From: Rikenella microfusus
GTDB lineage: Bacteria > Bacteroidota > Bacteroidia > Bacteroidales > Tenuifilaceae
Assembly (NCBI GenBank): GCA_020722565.1
Contig: DYKO01000008.1
Coordinates: forward strand, 83,967-147,966
Direction of reading: 5' to 3'
DNA length: 64,000 nt
In this document: positions 1 to 8,100 of the stretch, one piece after another
Position numbering within the stretch: position 1 is the first letter of the stretch
Layout of the letters: every line of letters starts with the position of its first letter
Program-made: the position numbers and the translations under genes
The notes under the pieces: model-generated
Told to the model about the DNA's origin: nothing
Database searches by the model: none
What the model saw: the letters and a program-made list of their open reading frames with translations, nothing else

Positions 1-162
1 AAAAATTTGTTCTTTTTGTATTGAGAAACTTATAGTAGATGCCCAGATGGCGGAACCGAGTGCTACGAGCTCCCGCCATCCACGGGTAATAAAAATAATT
101 TCTGTAGAAAAATTTGTTCTTTTTGTATTGAGAAACTTATAGTAGATGCCCAGATGGCGGAA
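1..162 (+). repeat. Two-copy 107-bp tandem repeat leading into tRNA-Leu(CAG)
   Basis: Bases 1-55 recur almost exactly at 108-162 (period 107). Each copy has an AT-rich leader of about 40 bases followed by the first 15 bases of the tRNA-Leu gene (GCCCAGATGGCGGAA). In the second copy the sequence goes on into the full tRNA at 148. In the first it diverges into a hairpin (41-90) and an AT-rich spacer. The left end is cut by the window, so more copies could lie upstream, and the promoter is not visible. The same arrangement, with different sequence, precedes the second tRNA-Leu. Confidence 0.85.
41..90 (+). other. Truncated tRNA-Leu 5' copy ending in a hairpin
   Basis: The first 15 bases match the 5' end of tRNA-Leu(CAG) at 148. 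The sequence then becomes CCGAGTGCTACGAGCT followed by CCGCCATC (73-80), which pairs perfectly over 8 bp with GATGGCGG of the tRNA-derived half. No anticodon arm, T arm or 3' acceptor strand is present, so it is not a tRNA. The two elements upstream of the other tRNA-Leu keep the same loop but change both stem strands together. It may be a structured leader, a tRNA mimic or a self-propagating repeat; I know no named family for it. Confidence 0.6.
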
Positions 163-231
163 TTGGTAGACGCGCTAGTTTCAGGGACTAGTGTCAGCAA
201 TGATGTGCAGGTTCGAGTCCTGTTCTGGGCA
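148..231 (+). tRNA. tRNA-Leu (anticodon CAG)
   Basis: An 84-nt class II tRNA. The acceptor strands GCCCAGA (148-154) and TCTGGGC (224-230) pair fully and the discriminator base is A231. The anticodon stem CTAGT/ACTAG encloses loop TTCAGGG, giving anticodon CAG, which reads CTG codons. A short variable arm and the T arm GCAGGTTCGAGTCCTG follow. CCA is not encoded. It is the last member of a tandem array whose earlier unit has only the tRNA 5' part. Confidence 0.96.
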
Positions 232-250
232 CAAAAAAATAGTGGTTCTG

Positions 251-279
251 TTTGTTTTTGCTACATTTTTGTATATTTG
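251..279 (+). promoter_or_regulatory. Bacteroidota promoter for the tRNA-Leu(GAG) array
   Basis: TTTG at 251-254, a 17-bp spacer and TATATTTG at 272-279 match the Bacteroidota sigma-ABfr consensus TTTG-N17-19-TAnnTTTG exactly. Predicted initiation near 285-287 falls at the first base of the first repeat unit. Both truncated copies should therefore be transcribed together with the tRNA at 548. Confidence 0.75.
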
Positions 280-335
280 CAACTGAAAAAAGTTAGAATA
301 AAAGTAATTCTAACTTTGTAACAAAGATACCAAAT

Positions 336-385
336 GCCCAGGTGGTGGAACCGAGTGAAACGAGCTACCACCGCCTATGGTAAAT
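336..385 (+). other. Truncated tRNA-Leu 5' copy ending in a hairpin (copy A)
   Basis: The first 15 bases equal the start of tRNA-Leu(GAG). The sequence then switches to CCGAGTGAAACGAGCT and a return strand ending in ACCACC, giving an 8-bp stem GGTGGTGG/CTACCACC with one G-T wobble. Compared with the element at 41-90, stem pairs two and six change on both strands (A-T to G-C and C-G to T-A), while the loop stays nearly identical apart from two bases. It lacks every tRNA part beyond the D arm. Confidence 0.6.
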
Positions 386-441
386 AAAATAAAAAAGTTA
401 GAAGCAAAAGTAATTCTAACTTCGTAACAAAGATACCAAAT

Positions 442-491
442 GCCCAGGTGGTGGAACCGAGTGAAACGAGCTACCACCGCCTATGGTAAAT
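442..491 (+). other. Truncated tRNA-Leu 5' copy ending in a hairpin (copy B)
   Basis: Identical to the element at 336-385 over its full 50 bases and 106 bases downstream of it. It sits directly before the unit carrying the complete tRNA at 548, and should lie in the same primary transcript given the promoter at 251-279. Confidence 0.6.
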
Positions 492-547
492 AAAATAAAA
501 AAGTTAGAAGCAAAAGTAATTCTAACTTCGTAACAAAGATACCAAAT

Positions 548-631
548 GCCCAGGTGGTGGAATTGGTAGACACACCAGCTTGAGGGGCTGGCGCCGTCAA
601 AAGCGTGCAAGTTCGAGTCTTGTCCTGGGCA
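548..631 (+). tRNA. tRNA-Leu (anticodon GAG)
   Basis: An 84-nt class II tRNA with acceptor strands GCCCAGG (548-554) and CCTGGGC (624-630) and discriminator A631. The anticodon stem CCAGC/GCTGG encloses TTGAGGG, giving anticodon GAG for CTC/CTT codons. The T arm reads GCAAGTTCGAGTCTTG. CCA is not encoded. A strong terminator starts seven bases downstream. Confidence 0.96.
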
Positions 632-637
632 CCCAAA

Positions 638-675
638 GTAAAACCTTGTGATAATCACAAGGTTTTACTATTTTT
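638..675 (+). terminator. Intrinsic terminator after tRNA-Leu(GAG)
   Basis: A perfect 15-bp inverted repeat, 638-652 paired with 654-668 (GTAAAACCTTGTGAT and its complement), is followed by TATTTTT. It closes the tRNA transcription unit. Confidence 0.85.
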
Positions 676-699
676 GGCAGTATCCTAAAGAATACTACC

Positions 700-1432
700 A
701 TGAAAAATTTGCTGCTAGCCATTATCATTGGCGTAACACCAATTCTATCAAATGCAAAACGATTAAACGATTACACCACGCAAAATGGTAAGAAACTTAG
801 CATTCACCTTATAGGCCAAGGAACATGAATGTTCCAATTCAATGGGAAATGCATACATATCGACCCTTGGTCGATCCAGGCTAATTACGATACTCTGCCT
901 AAAGCCGATTATATAGTAATCACCCATCACCATCGCGACCACTTGGATTCTTTGGCTCTAAGCAAGATTTTTACCGAAAAAAAACGATCACTACTGGACA
1001 TCAATCTGTGCGGTTCAGAGTAGCGTTAAAGCCAATGGGACAGTTGTATCGAACGGGAACACCGTTGTTACTCCCAACTTTCAATTAATAGCTGTACCCT
1101 CCTACAAAATTGAAAATAAACGCCCCAACGGGGAGCCCTTTCACCCAAAGGGCGAAGGCAACGGCTACATTTTTGAATTCGATAACTTAAGGATTTACGT
1201 TGCTGGGGATACTGAAAATATTCCGGAAATGAGCAAACTCGGCCTAGTTGACATAGCCTTTCTTCCTGATAATTTTTCCTTTACTATGAGCCCTGCAATG
1301 CTTCGGAATGCTGTTGAATTGGTAGAACCTAGAATTCTTTATCCATACCACACTGGAAATACCGAAAAGAACACGCTGCTTCAAGTACTATCAAATATTG
1401 AAGGATTAGATATTAAATGGGGAAAGAATTGA
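700..1432 (+). pseudogene. Broken MBL-fold metal-dependent hydrolase (UlaG-like)
   Basis: Conceptual translation from ATG 700 gives a signal peptide and then the metallo-beta-lactamase fold of the UlaG-like branch: an IDPW segment, metal motif THHHRDHLD, a conserved HPKGEGNG stretch, VAGDTE and a C-terminal HTGN. Two lesions break it. There is an in-frame TGA at 826-828, where homologues have a residue before MFQF. There is also a one-base frame change in the eight-A run at 977-984, after which reading continues in the +1 frame to the stop at 1430-1432. Intact, it would be a secreted hydrolase of about 240 residues. Sequencing error in the A-run is possible, but it would not explain the TGA. 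Confidence 0.8.
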
Positions 1433-1512
1433 TTTTTTGGTTATGACAAAACAATAGCGTACGCCGAGCAAATGGGTAACAATTCAACTAAAATTTTTAA
1501 TGAATAAAAAAA

Positions 1513-1596
1513 GTTGTCCGGGTTATACTGTCTTTGATCTGGGACTATTGGTGGATTCGATGCATGGCTGACAGTAAATGCGGTGCTCCGGACAAC
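1513..1596. repeat. 84-bp segment with 9-bp terminal inverted repeats
   Basis: GTTGTCCGG at 1513-1521 is matched by its exact complement CCGGACAAC at 1588-1596. The interior is less AT-rich than its surroundings and has no coding signal. It may be a small non-autonomous element or a remnant, but no target-site duplication is evident, so the call is weak. Confidence 0.3.
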
Positions 1597-1764
1597 CTGG
1601 CTGCTGGTGGCAACAGCAATTATGTATTTATGATGTTTGGGACACTTGTAGTAGTAACAAAATCGTGCCAAAACAAATAAATATTTAAATGAAACAAATA
1701 ACCGACTACATGTACTTGAATTCATGACACTTAATAATAATTAATTTCAAGAACTAATGAGCAA

Positions 1765-1797
1765 CACTAAAAAAGTGTGGATTTTTCTCCACACTTT
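1765..1797 (-). terminator. Intrinsic terminator of the GH3/beta-lactamase gene
   Basis: AAAGTGTGGA (1772-1781) pairs with TCCACACTTT (1788-1797). Read leftward, the stem is followed by a run of T, so it ends transcription of the gene whose stop is at 1836. Confidence 0.75.
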
Positions 1798-1835
1798 GTA
1801 GAATAAAATGATTGATAAATTTCCTCAAAAGGTTA

Positions 1836-4800
1836 CTATTTGCTACCCTTTAATCCTATCGCCCTGTAAAAAACATCATGTATGCGCGTACGGATGTTTG
1901 ATGTTACAAGTTTGTTGTTTTCCGCATTAGGGTGAACACGGTTAGAAAGAAAAACGTATATCAGACCATTCTGTGGATCGGCCCAAACCACTGTTCCTGT
2001 AAAGCCAGTGTGTCCAAAACTTTGTGGTGAAGCTAGCGAGCCTGCAGGTGAACTTGATCCGTTCAGAGCCGGTTTATCGAACCCATACGCCCTTCGGTTA
2101 CCATTTGTTACATTAGGATTGCTAAACAATATAACAGTACCGGGTGCAAAATAGCGCTCTCCACCATACTCGCCATCGTTTAGGTAGAGCTGCATTAACT
2201 TAACCATATCGTTAGCGTTGGCAAACAAACCGGCATGGCCGGCGACACCTCCTATCATGGCAGCTGCTGGATCGTGCACATGCCCCCATAGCAGCTGCTT
2301 CCTAAAAACCGGATCAAGTTCTGTTGGAATAATCCGATCGGTTTCGAATCGCTCCGTGGGATTATATGTTGTATAGTTCATCCCCATTTGCCGGTAAAGA
2401 GGCGCAATAATTTTATCGAGACGTTTACCCTCAAGGGTTTCAACAACCCTTTGCAAATACAAAAAGTTCAAGTCGCTGTAGCGATATTTTCCCGGTTCGG
2501 AAAGGGGAGAAACATTCATCCACCTAAATATGGAATCGGGCATCGACTTTATGGCAAAAAGCCTGAAGGCAACCCTAACAGGAAATAGTGAACTTGAATC
2601 GGTTCGGTAAAAGGTCGGGCTAGGATACGAATACCGGCTTACATAGCGGTTCCCATTGACTTTAAAGGGATGCTGCAAACTAAGGGTTTGTGACCATAAT
2701 GGGATAGAAGGTTCTATAGACTTTAAGGTGTTGGTATAAAAAGGCAGCCATGCCAGTAATCCTGATTGGTGACGAAGAATATCGATCAACTTTATTGAAC
2801 TTTTATCGGGAAATCCTATTAGGTTGATGTAACTGCCAAGATTGGCGTTCAAATCGATTCGTTTGCTATCGTAAAGCTGCATAACAGCTGGAAGTGTGGC
2901 AGCCACCTTGGTAACCGAGGCCACATCGTAAAGCATACGGGTATCGGAGTCAAATTCTGAAACATAAGTTGGCTTTCCAAACGATTTGTGATAAAACACC
3001 ACACCATTCTTGGCGGCAATTATTTGCATACCCGGTGTGGCCCCTGCCTTAATTGCCTCAAGGGCAATTGAATCAACCTCAGCCAAATCGGCTGAATTAA
3101 TCCCAATCTCTTCGGGTATAGCATAGCTGAGCCTGATGGGTTTAGCAATGAGTTGACCTGTATTAACGGAGAATACAACGCTGGCATTTACAGTAAGCCG
3201 TCCCGAAATAGGCCTTCCTCCAAAAATTGCTTGTGCGGTTAAGCCCTGAGCATCGGGTGAATTATCGTACGATACAAGGATTCCAGCATAGCCAAAAGGA
3301 TTTGAGAACCGTGTTACGGCATATGGATTGCCAAACAGGGTAAGTATTACCTTTTTTTGGAACGATAGATCAAACAAAAAATTGGATGCCTGTTGCGAAA
3401 CCCCATAGCCCATGGCTGCCCTTGAATCAATGGTATGTAAACCCGCAATTATTAGATTGTAGGGCTCAAGGAGTGCCAAAAGGGTATCGTATTCATCCTG
3501 TGGGACATCAACCTCAATGCTAAATGTATGAACATCGGAGTAAAGCTCCAGTTGCTCGCGAAAAACATCGCCCTTATTGGCACCAATTTCGATGTAGGCT
3601 ATTCTTAGTGTGTCCAATCGCTTTAATGGTAAAATGCTATCATTATGTATGAGAGTTATTGCCCGGGCAGCAATCTGGCGTCGTAGCAACTGGTAATTCC
3701 TCTGGTTTAAATCAGAATACAAGTTTTTTAATTCAATGGGTTTATAGCTGTTTAAACCAGCAAAATACTTTGACATCAATATCTTTCGACACTTAATATT
3801 GATTATCTCCTCAGGGAACTGGCCTTTACGAATCAGAACTTCAATGCGACTAATAGTTTTTTCTATTTCCGAAGGGAAAAGCAAAACATCGTTTCCTGCA
3901 AGCAACGCACGAATGTTAGCCTCAACCGGATCGTAAAGGGCCGACACCGCTTTCATGTTCATGGCATCGGTAAAGATTAATCCGCTGAAACCTAAGCCAC
4001 CCATTAGCTTTTGACCAATTATTCTATTCGATAGGCTGGAAGGAATCAAACTATCGGGTTCAAAAGCCGGAACTCTTAAATGACCTACCATCACAGATGC
4101 AACTCCTTTAGCAATCAATCTGCTGAAGGAATAGATATGTAGAGAATCGATTACATTAGAACTATGCGGGATAGTTGGAAGCGTTAAGTGTGAATCATCG
4201 TTGGTGTCGCCATGGCCAGGAAAATGCTTGGCGCACGCAATGATTCCGTTATCCTGAAGGCCCCTCATATATGATAAACCGAAACGAGCAACCACTTCAC
4301 GATCCTCGCCAAAAGCCCGTGAGCCAATTACAGGATTAAGCGGATTGCTGTTTACATCCACCACAGGCGCAAAGTTCACATGAACGCCCAAGCGTTTAAG
4401 CTGCAGAGCTAAATCCGATGCCATGCGATACATAAGCAATGTATCGCCCGCGGAACCAAAAGCCATTTGCCGGGGGTATGAAATGGTACTGTCAAGACGC
4501 ATTCCCAAACCCCATTCGGCGTCCATACCAATTAAAAGCGGAACCCTGGCTATCGATTGATAATAGTTTGTCTGGTTGGCCTGCCTAGCTGGGCCACCCT
4601 GAAAAAAAATAATCCCGCCTATTCCTTGCTTAGCAACCAATTGTGCAATCTCGCTAACATGCCTTTCATCTCGGTTTGAGTAGGCTGCCACCATAAACAA
4701 TTGCCCTATTCGCTCCTTCAAGGTAAGAGAGTTAAAAACTGAATCGACCCAACGCTTCTGTTGCAGCGAATCGTTCACAAGTAAAGGATTTTTATGCTGA

Positions 4801-4862
4801 CCCTGTAAAAAATCAACCGATAATGCTATGATAAATAAAAGAGATAAAATGCGCCTCATCAT
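1836..4862 (-). CDS. GH3 beta-N-acetylglucosaminidase fused to a class C beta-lactamase-type serine hydrolase
   Basis: A 1008-residue exported protein whose signal peptide ends near residue 21. Residues about 40-380 are a glycoside hydrolase family 3 catalytic domain of the NagZ type, with KHFPGHGDT at 212-220, DSH at 223-225 and a likely nucleophile Asp in FTDAMNM. A GH3 C-terminal (alpha/beta) domain follows. From about residue 590 there is a beta-lactamase/penicillin-binding transpeptidase-like domain with S-V-T-K (SxxK), Y-S-D-L-N (YxN-type) and H-T-G. The fusion recurs in Bacteroidota and points to periplasmic cleavage of GlcNAc-containing peptidoglycan fragments plus an amidase or esterase step on the same molecule. 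The substrate of the second domain is not evident. Adjacent Met codons at 4862 and 4859 could both start it. It has its own terminator and stands alone. Confidence 0.92.
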   Translation of the reverse strand: MMRRILSLLFIIALSVDFLQGQHKNPLLVNDSLQQKRWVDSVFNSLTLKERIGQLFMVAAYSNRDERHVSEIAQLVAKQGIGGIIFFQGGPARQANQTNYYQSIARVPLLIGMDAEWGLGMRLDSTISYPRQMAFGSAGDTLLMYRMASDLALQLKRLGVHVNFAPVVDVNSNPLNPVIGSRAFGEDREVVARFGLSYMRGLQDNGIIACAKHFPGHGDTNDDSHLTLPTIPHSSNVIDSLHIYSFSRLIAKGVASVMVGHLRVPAFEPDSLIPSSLSNRIIGQKLMGGLGFSGLIFTDAMNMKAVSALYDPVEANIRALLAGNDVLLFPSEIEKTISRIEVLIRKGQFPEEIINIKCRKILMSKYFAGLNSYKPIELKNLYSDLNQRNYQLLRRQIAARAITLIHNDSILPLKRLDTLRIAYIEIGANKGDVFREQLELYSDVHTFSIEVDVPQDEYDTLLALLEPYNLIIAGLHTIDSRAAMGYGVSQQASNFLFDLSFQKKVILTLFGNPYAVTRFSNPFGYAGILVSYDNSPDAQGLTAQAIFGGRPISGRLTVNASVVFSVNTGQLIAKPIRLSYAIPEEIGINSADLAEVDSIALEAIKAGATPGMQIIAAKNGVVFYHKSFGKPTYVSEFDSDTRMLYDVASVTKVAATLPAVMQLYDSKRIDLNANLGSYINLIGFPDKSSIKLIDILRHQSGLLAWLPFYTNTLKSIEPSIPLWSQTLSLQHPFKVNGNRYVSRYSYPSPTFYRTDSSSLFPVRVAFRLFAIKSMPDSIFRWMNVSPLSEPGKYRYSDLNFLYLQRVVETLEGKRLDKIIAPLYRQMGMNYTTYNPTERFETDRIIPTELDPVFRKQLLWGHVHDPAAAMIGGVAGHAGLFANANDMVKLMQLYLNDGEYGGERYFAPGTVILFSNPNVTNGNRRAYGFDKPALNGSSSPAGSLASPQSFGHTGFTGTVVWADPQNGLIYVFLSNRVHPNAENNKLVTSNIRTRIHDVFYRAIGLKGSK

Positions 4863-5101
4863 TTATAATTTTGTGAATTACAAAAATAGCAAGCCTTTTC
4901 CTAATCTTTAGTGCATATGATATGCCAACGGTAGATTAATATTAACAATTTATCAAAAAATATCAACAAAAGCGCTCATATTGAATAGTTTATCTGCTCC
5001 ATTCCAAAACCGTAATGAATAAAAATCGAATTAAGTTAAACTTCACCTTGAATAAAATGTCTATATTTAGTAAACTTAAATTAAAACCAAATATTCAGCC
5101 T

Positions 5102-8100
5102 ATGATAAGAAAATTAATTTTTGCAATGGTGTTTTCCGTTACAACTTTTGCATTATCCAAAGCAGAAGAGGCAAGGTTAATGCGATTTCCTACCGTTAAC
5201 GGCAAACAAGTTGTGTTTACCTACGCAGGCGATCTATACACCATACCCCTAAGTGGCGGTATTGCTCGCAAGCTAACGTCACATGTGGGTTATGAAATGT
5301 TTGCCCGCTTTTCGCCCGATGGCAAAAATATTGCTTTTACCGGGCAGTACGACGGTAACACTGAGGTTTTCACCATTCCTGCCGGTGGTGGTATTCCTAA
5401 AAGGTTGACCCACACAGCAACGCTTAACCGCGATGATGTGGCAGACCGAATGGGGCCAAACAACATTGTTATGACCTGGACACCCGATGGGAAAAAAATC
5501 GTTTACCGTTCGCGTAAGCAAAGTTTTAACTCCTTTGTGGGGGGACTTTTTATGGTCCCTGCAGAGGGTGGTTTGAGCGAAGAGATTCCCCTATCCGGGG
5601 GCGGCTTCTGTTCTTTTTCAACCGATGGCAAGAAACTTGCCTTTAACCGCGTTTTCAGAGAGTTCAGAACATGGAAGTACTACAAAGGAGGCATGGCCGA
5701 TGATATCTGGATTTTTGATTTTGATACCAAAGCTATTACCAACATTACCAACCACGTGGCTCAGGATATCATCCCCATGTGGATTGGCGACGAAATTTTC
5801 TTCCTCTCCGATCGCGATCGTACCATGAACCTTTTTGTATATAACACCAAAACAAAGCAGATTGAAAAGGTAACCAACTTTACCGACTACGATATTAAAT
5901 TCCCATCTTTCGACGAAAATACTGTTGTTTTTGAAAAAGGAGGCTACCTCTATGCATTTGATGTTAAAAGCAGGATAACCAGTAAGATTAATGTAACCAT
6001 TGCCGACGACCAGAATTACGCCCGTAGCGCTATGGTAGATGCCAGTAAACGCATTAACCGCATTGACCTTTCGCCCAATGGCGAGCGCGTAGTTTTCAGT
6101 GCCCGAGGTGACATTTTTACACTTCCAGCCGAAAAAGGGATAACCCTTAACCTCACCGAAAGCTCCGATGCCCACGACCGTGAGGCCACCTGGTCGCCCG
6201 ACGGCAAATGGATTGCCTTCCTATCTGATAAATCCGGTGAATATGAAATATACATTCGACCCCACGATGGCAGCAGTCCTGCTACAGCGGTTACATCGGG
6301 TATCAATAACTATATCTTTTCCATCAAATGGTCGCCCGACAGCAAAAAGATTCTTTTCTCCGACCGCCTCGGACGATTACATTATGTTGATGTAACCACC
6401 CAAACGGTAACACTGGTAGCCAAAGGCGAATACGGACTCATCAATAGCTACAACTGGTCGCCCGATAGTAAATGGATTACCTACACAGCAATCGATGCTA
6501 ACCGTTTCTCGGTTATCTACATCTATAATATTGACAGCAAAACGGTAATACCCGTTACCAGCAACTGGTTCTCCTCTTATTCACCTGTATTCTCAAACAA
6601 TGGCAAATATCTTCTGTATGTGTCAGATAGGGATTTTAACCCAACTTACAGCAACATTGAATGGAATTATGCCTATACGGATATGAGCAAAATCTACCTG
6701 ATATTGCTCTCAAAGGACACGCCATCGCCATTTGCACCTGAAAACAATGATGTTAGGGCAGAAACAGCAAAACTTGATAAGCCACAGGAAAAAGAGTCCA
6801 AAAAGTCTGAAGACAAAACCGATAGCAAATCAAAACCAGAGGTTCAACCGATTAAAATAGATTTCGACGGTATTGAGCTTCGAACGGTTGCCCTCCCGGG
6901 AAAAGCAGGTTACTACTACAACATTTACTGCATCAATGATAAGGTTTACTATAGCTACTCCAGCTCATCGGATCACCAAAGTACCACTTATGTTTATGAT
7001 CTGAAAAAGCAAAAGGAAACCGAACTTGACAAGGGCATTCGCTTTGTGATATCGGCTAACGGCAAAAAAATGCTGGCATCCAAAAACCGAACATTTGCAG
7101 TTATCGATCTTCCCACAGGAAAAATCAACATGGAGAAAACCATCGATCTGCGCAACATGAAGGTTTGGGTTGATTACCAAAAGGAATGGAAGCAGATTTT
7201 TGATGAAAGCTGGCGGCAAATGCGCGACTTCTTCTATGTTGAAAACATGCATGGTGTTGATTGGAATGCCATTCACAAGAAGTATTCGATTTTAGTGCCT
7301 TACGCCAAACATCGTAACGACCTGACCTACATCATTGGCGAGATGATTGGAGAACTTAACATCGGTCATGCCTATGTAAGTAGCGGAGATAGACCCGAAC
7401 CTGAACGCATAAAAACCGGATTGCTAGGGGCAAAAATTAGCAAGCACTCCAGTGGCTACTTCCAGGTAAATAAAATACTTGATGGTGCCAACTGGAGCAA
7501 CGAGTTTCGTTCACCCTTAAAAGATGTTGGCGTTAACGTTCATGAGGGTGATTTTATTTTGGCAGTTGATGGTAAAGATTTGAAAGATATTCCTGATATC
7601 TATACCGCGCTAATCGACAAGGCAAATAAAACCGTAGAGCTAACCGTAAACTCACAACCCCAACTTAACGGAAGCAGAAAGGTATTGCTAGTGCCTATTG
7701 CCGATGAGTCGAGCCTATACTACTACAACTGGGTTCAAAACAACATTCGAAAGGTAAACGAGGCCACCAATGGCGAGGTTGGCTACATCCATATTCCCGA
7801 TATGGGAGTTGAGGGATTGAATGAGTTTGTAAAACACTTCTACCCGCAGCTCACCAAAAAGGCATTGATTATTGACGATAGGGGTAATGGTGGTGGCAAC
7901 GTTTCGCCCATGATTCTTGAGCGGCTTAACAGGATTGTTTATCGAATGACCATGCGACGTGGTATTAACCATCCTTCTACTATTCCTGCACAAACCCATT
8001 ACGGACCAAAGGTAGTGCTGATTGATCGCTACTCAGCATCCGATGGCGATTTATTCCCTTACGGTTTCAAGAAATTAGGTTTAGGTCCTGTTATTGGCGT

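Larger units (their letters stand above)
286..562 (+). repeat. Three-copy 106-bp tandem repeat leading into tRNA-Leu(GAG)
   Basis: Tandem units place the tRNA-like start at 336, 442 and 548, exactly 106 bases apart each time. Each unit holds an inverted repeat AGTTAGAA/TTCTAACT (291-298/308-315, 396-403/414-421, 502-509/520-527), a short linker and then the tRNA 5' sequence GCCCAGGTGGTGGAA. Units one and two continue into the hairpin element, and unit three into the complete tRNA. Leaders of units two and three are identical as far as I can compare them, and unit one differs by a few bases, which suggests recent duplication or homogenisation. Confidence 0.88.
1433..1835. other. Gene-free interval
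   Basis: About 400 bases between two convergent units. It holds an 84-bp segment bounded by a 9-bp inverted repeat (1513-1596) and the terminator of the leftward GH3 gene. A 94-codon reading frame on the minus strand (1441-1725) has no recognisable motif and I do not accept it as a gene. Confidence 0.5.

Noticed and set aside
286-562. CRISPR array
   Set aside because: The units are 106-107 bp, lack short variable spacers and end in a tRNA gene; no cas gene is nearby.
148-631. Group I intron or split tRNA-Leu
   Set aside because: Group I introns in tRNA-Leu interrupt the anticodon loop of UAA tRNAs. Both tRNAs here are complete and uninterrupted, and the truncated copies contain no intron core.
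1441-1725. 94-codon minus-strand ORF
   Set aside because: No recognisable motif or signal peptide, and it runs across the inverted-repeat segment; probably chance.
5618-6175. 185-codon antisense ORF
   Set aside because: Lies fully inside the tricorn protease gene, whose propeller motifs are clearly coding on the other strand.
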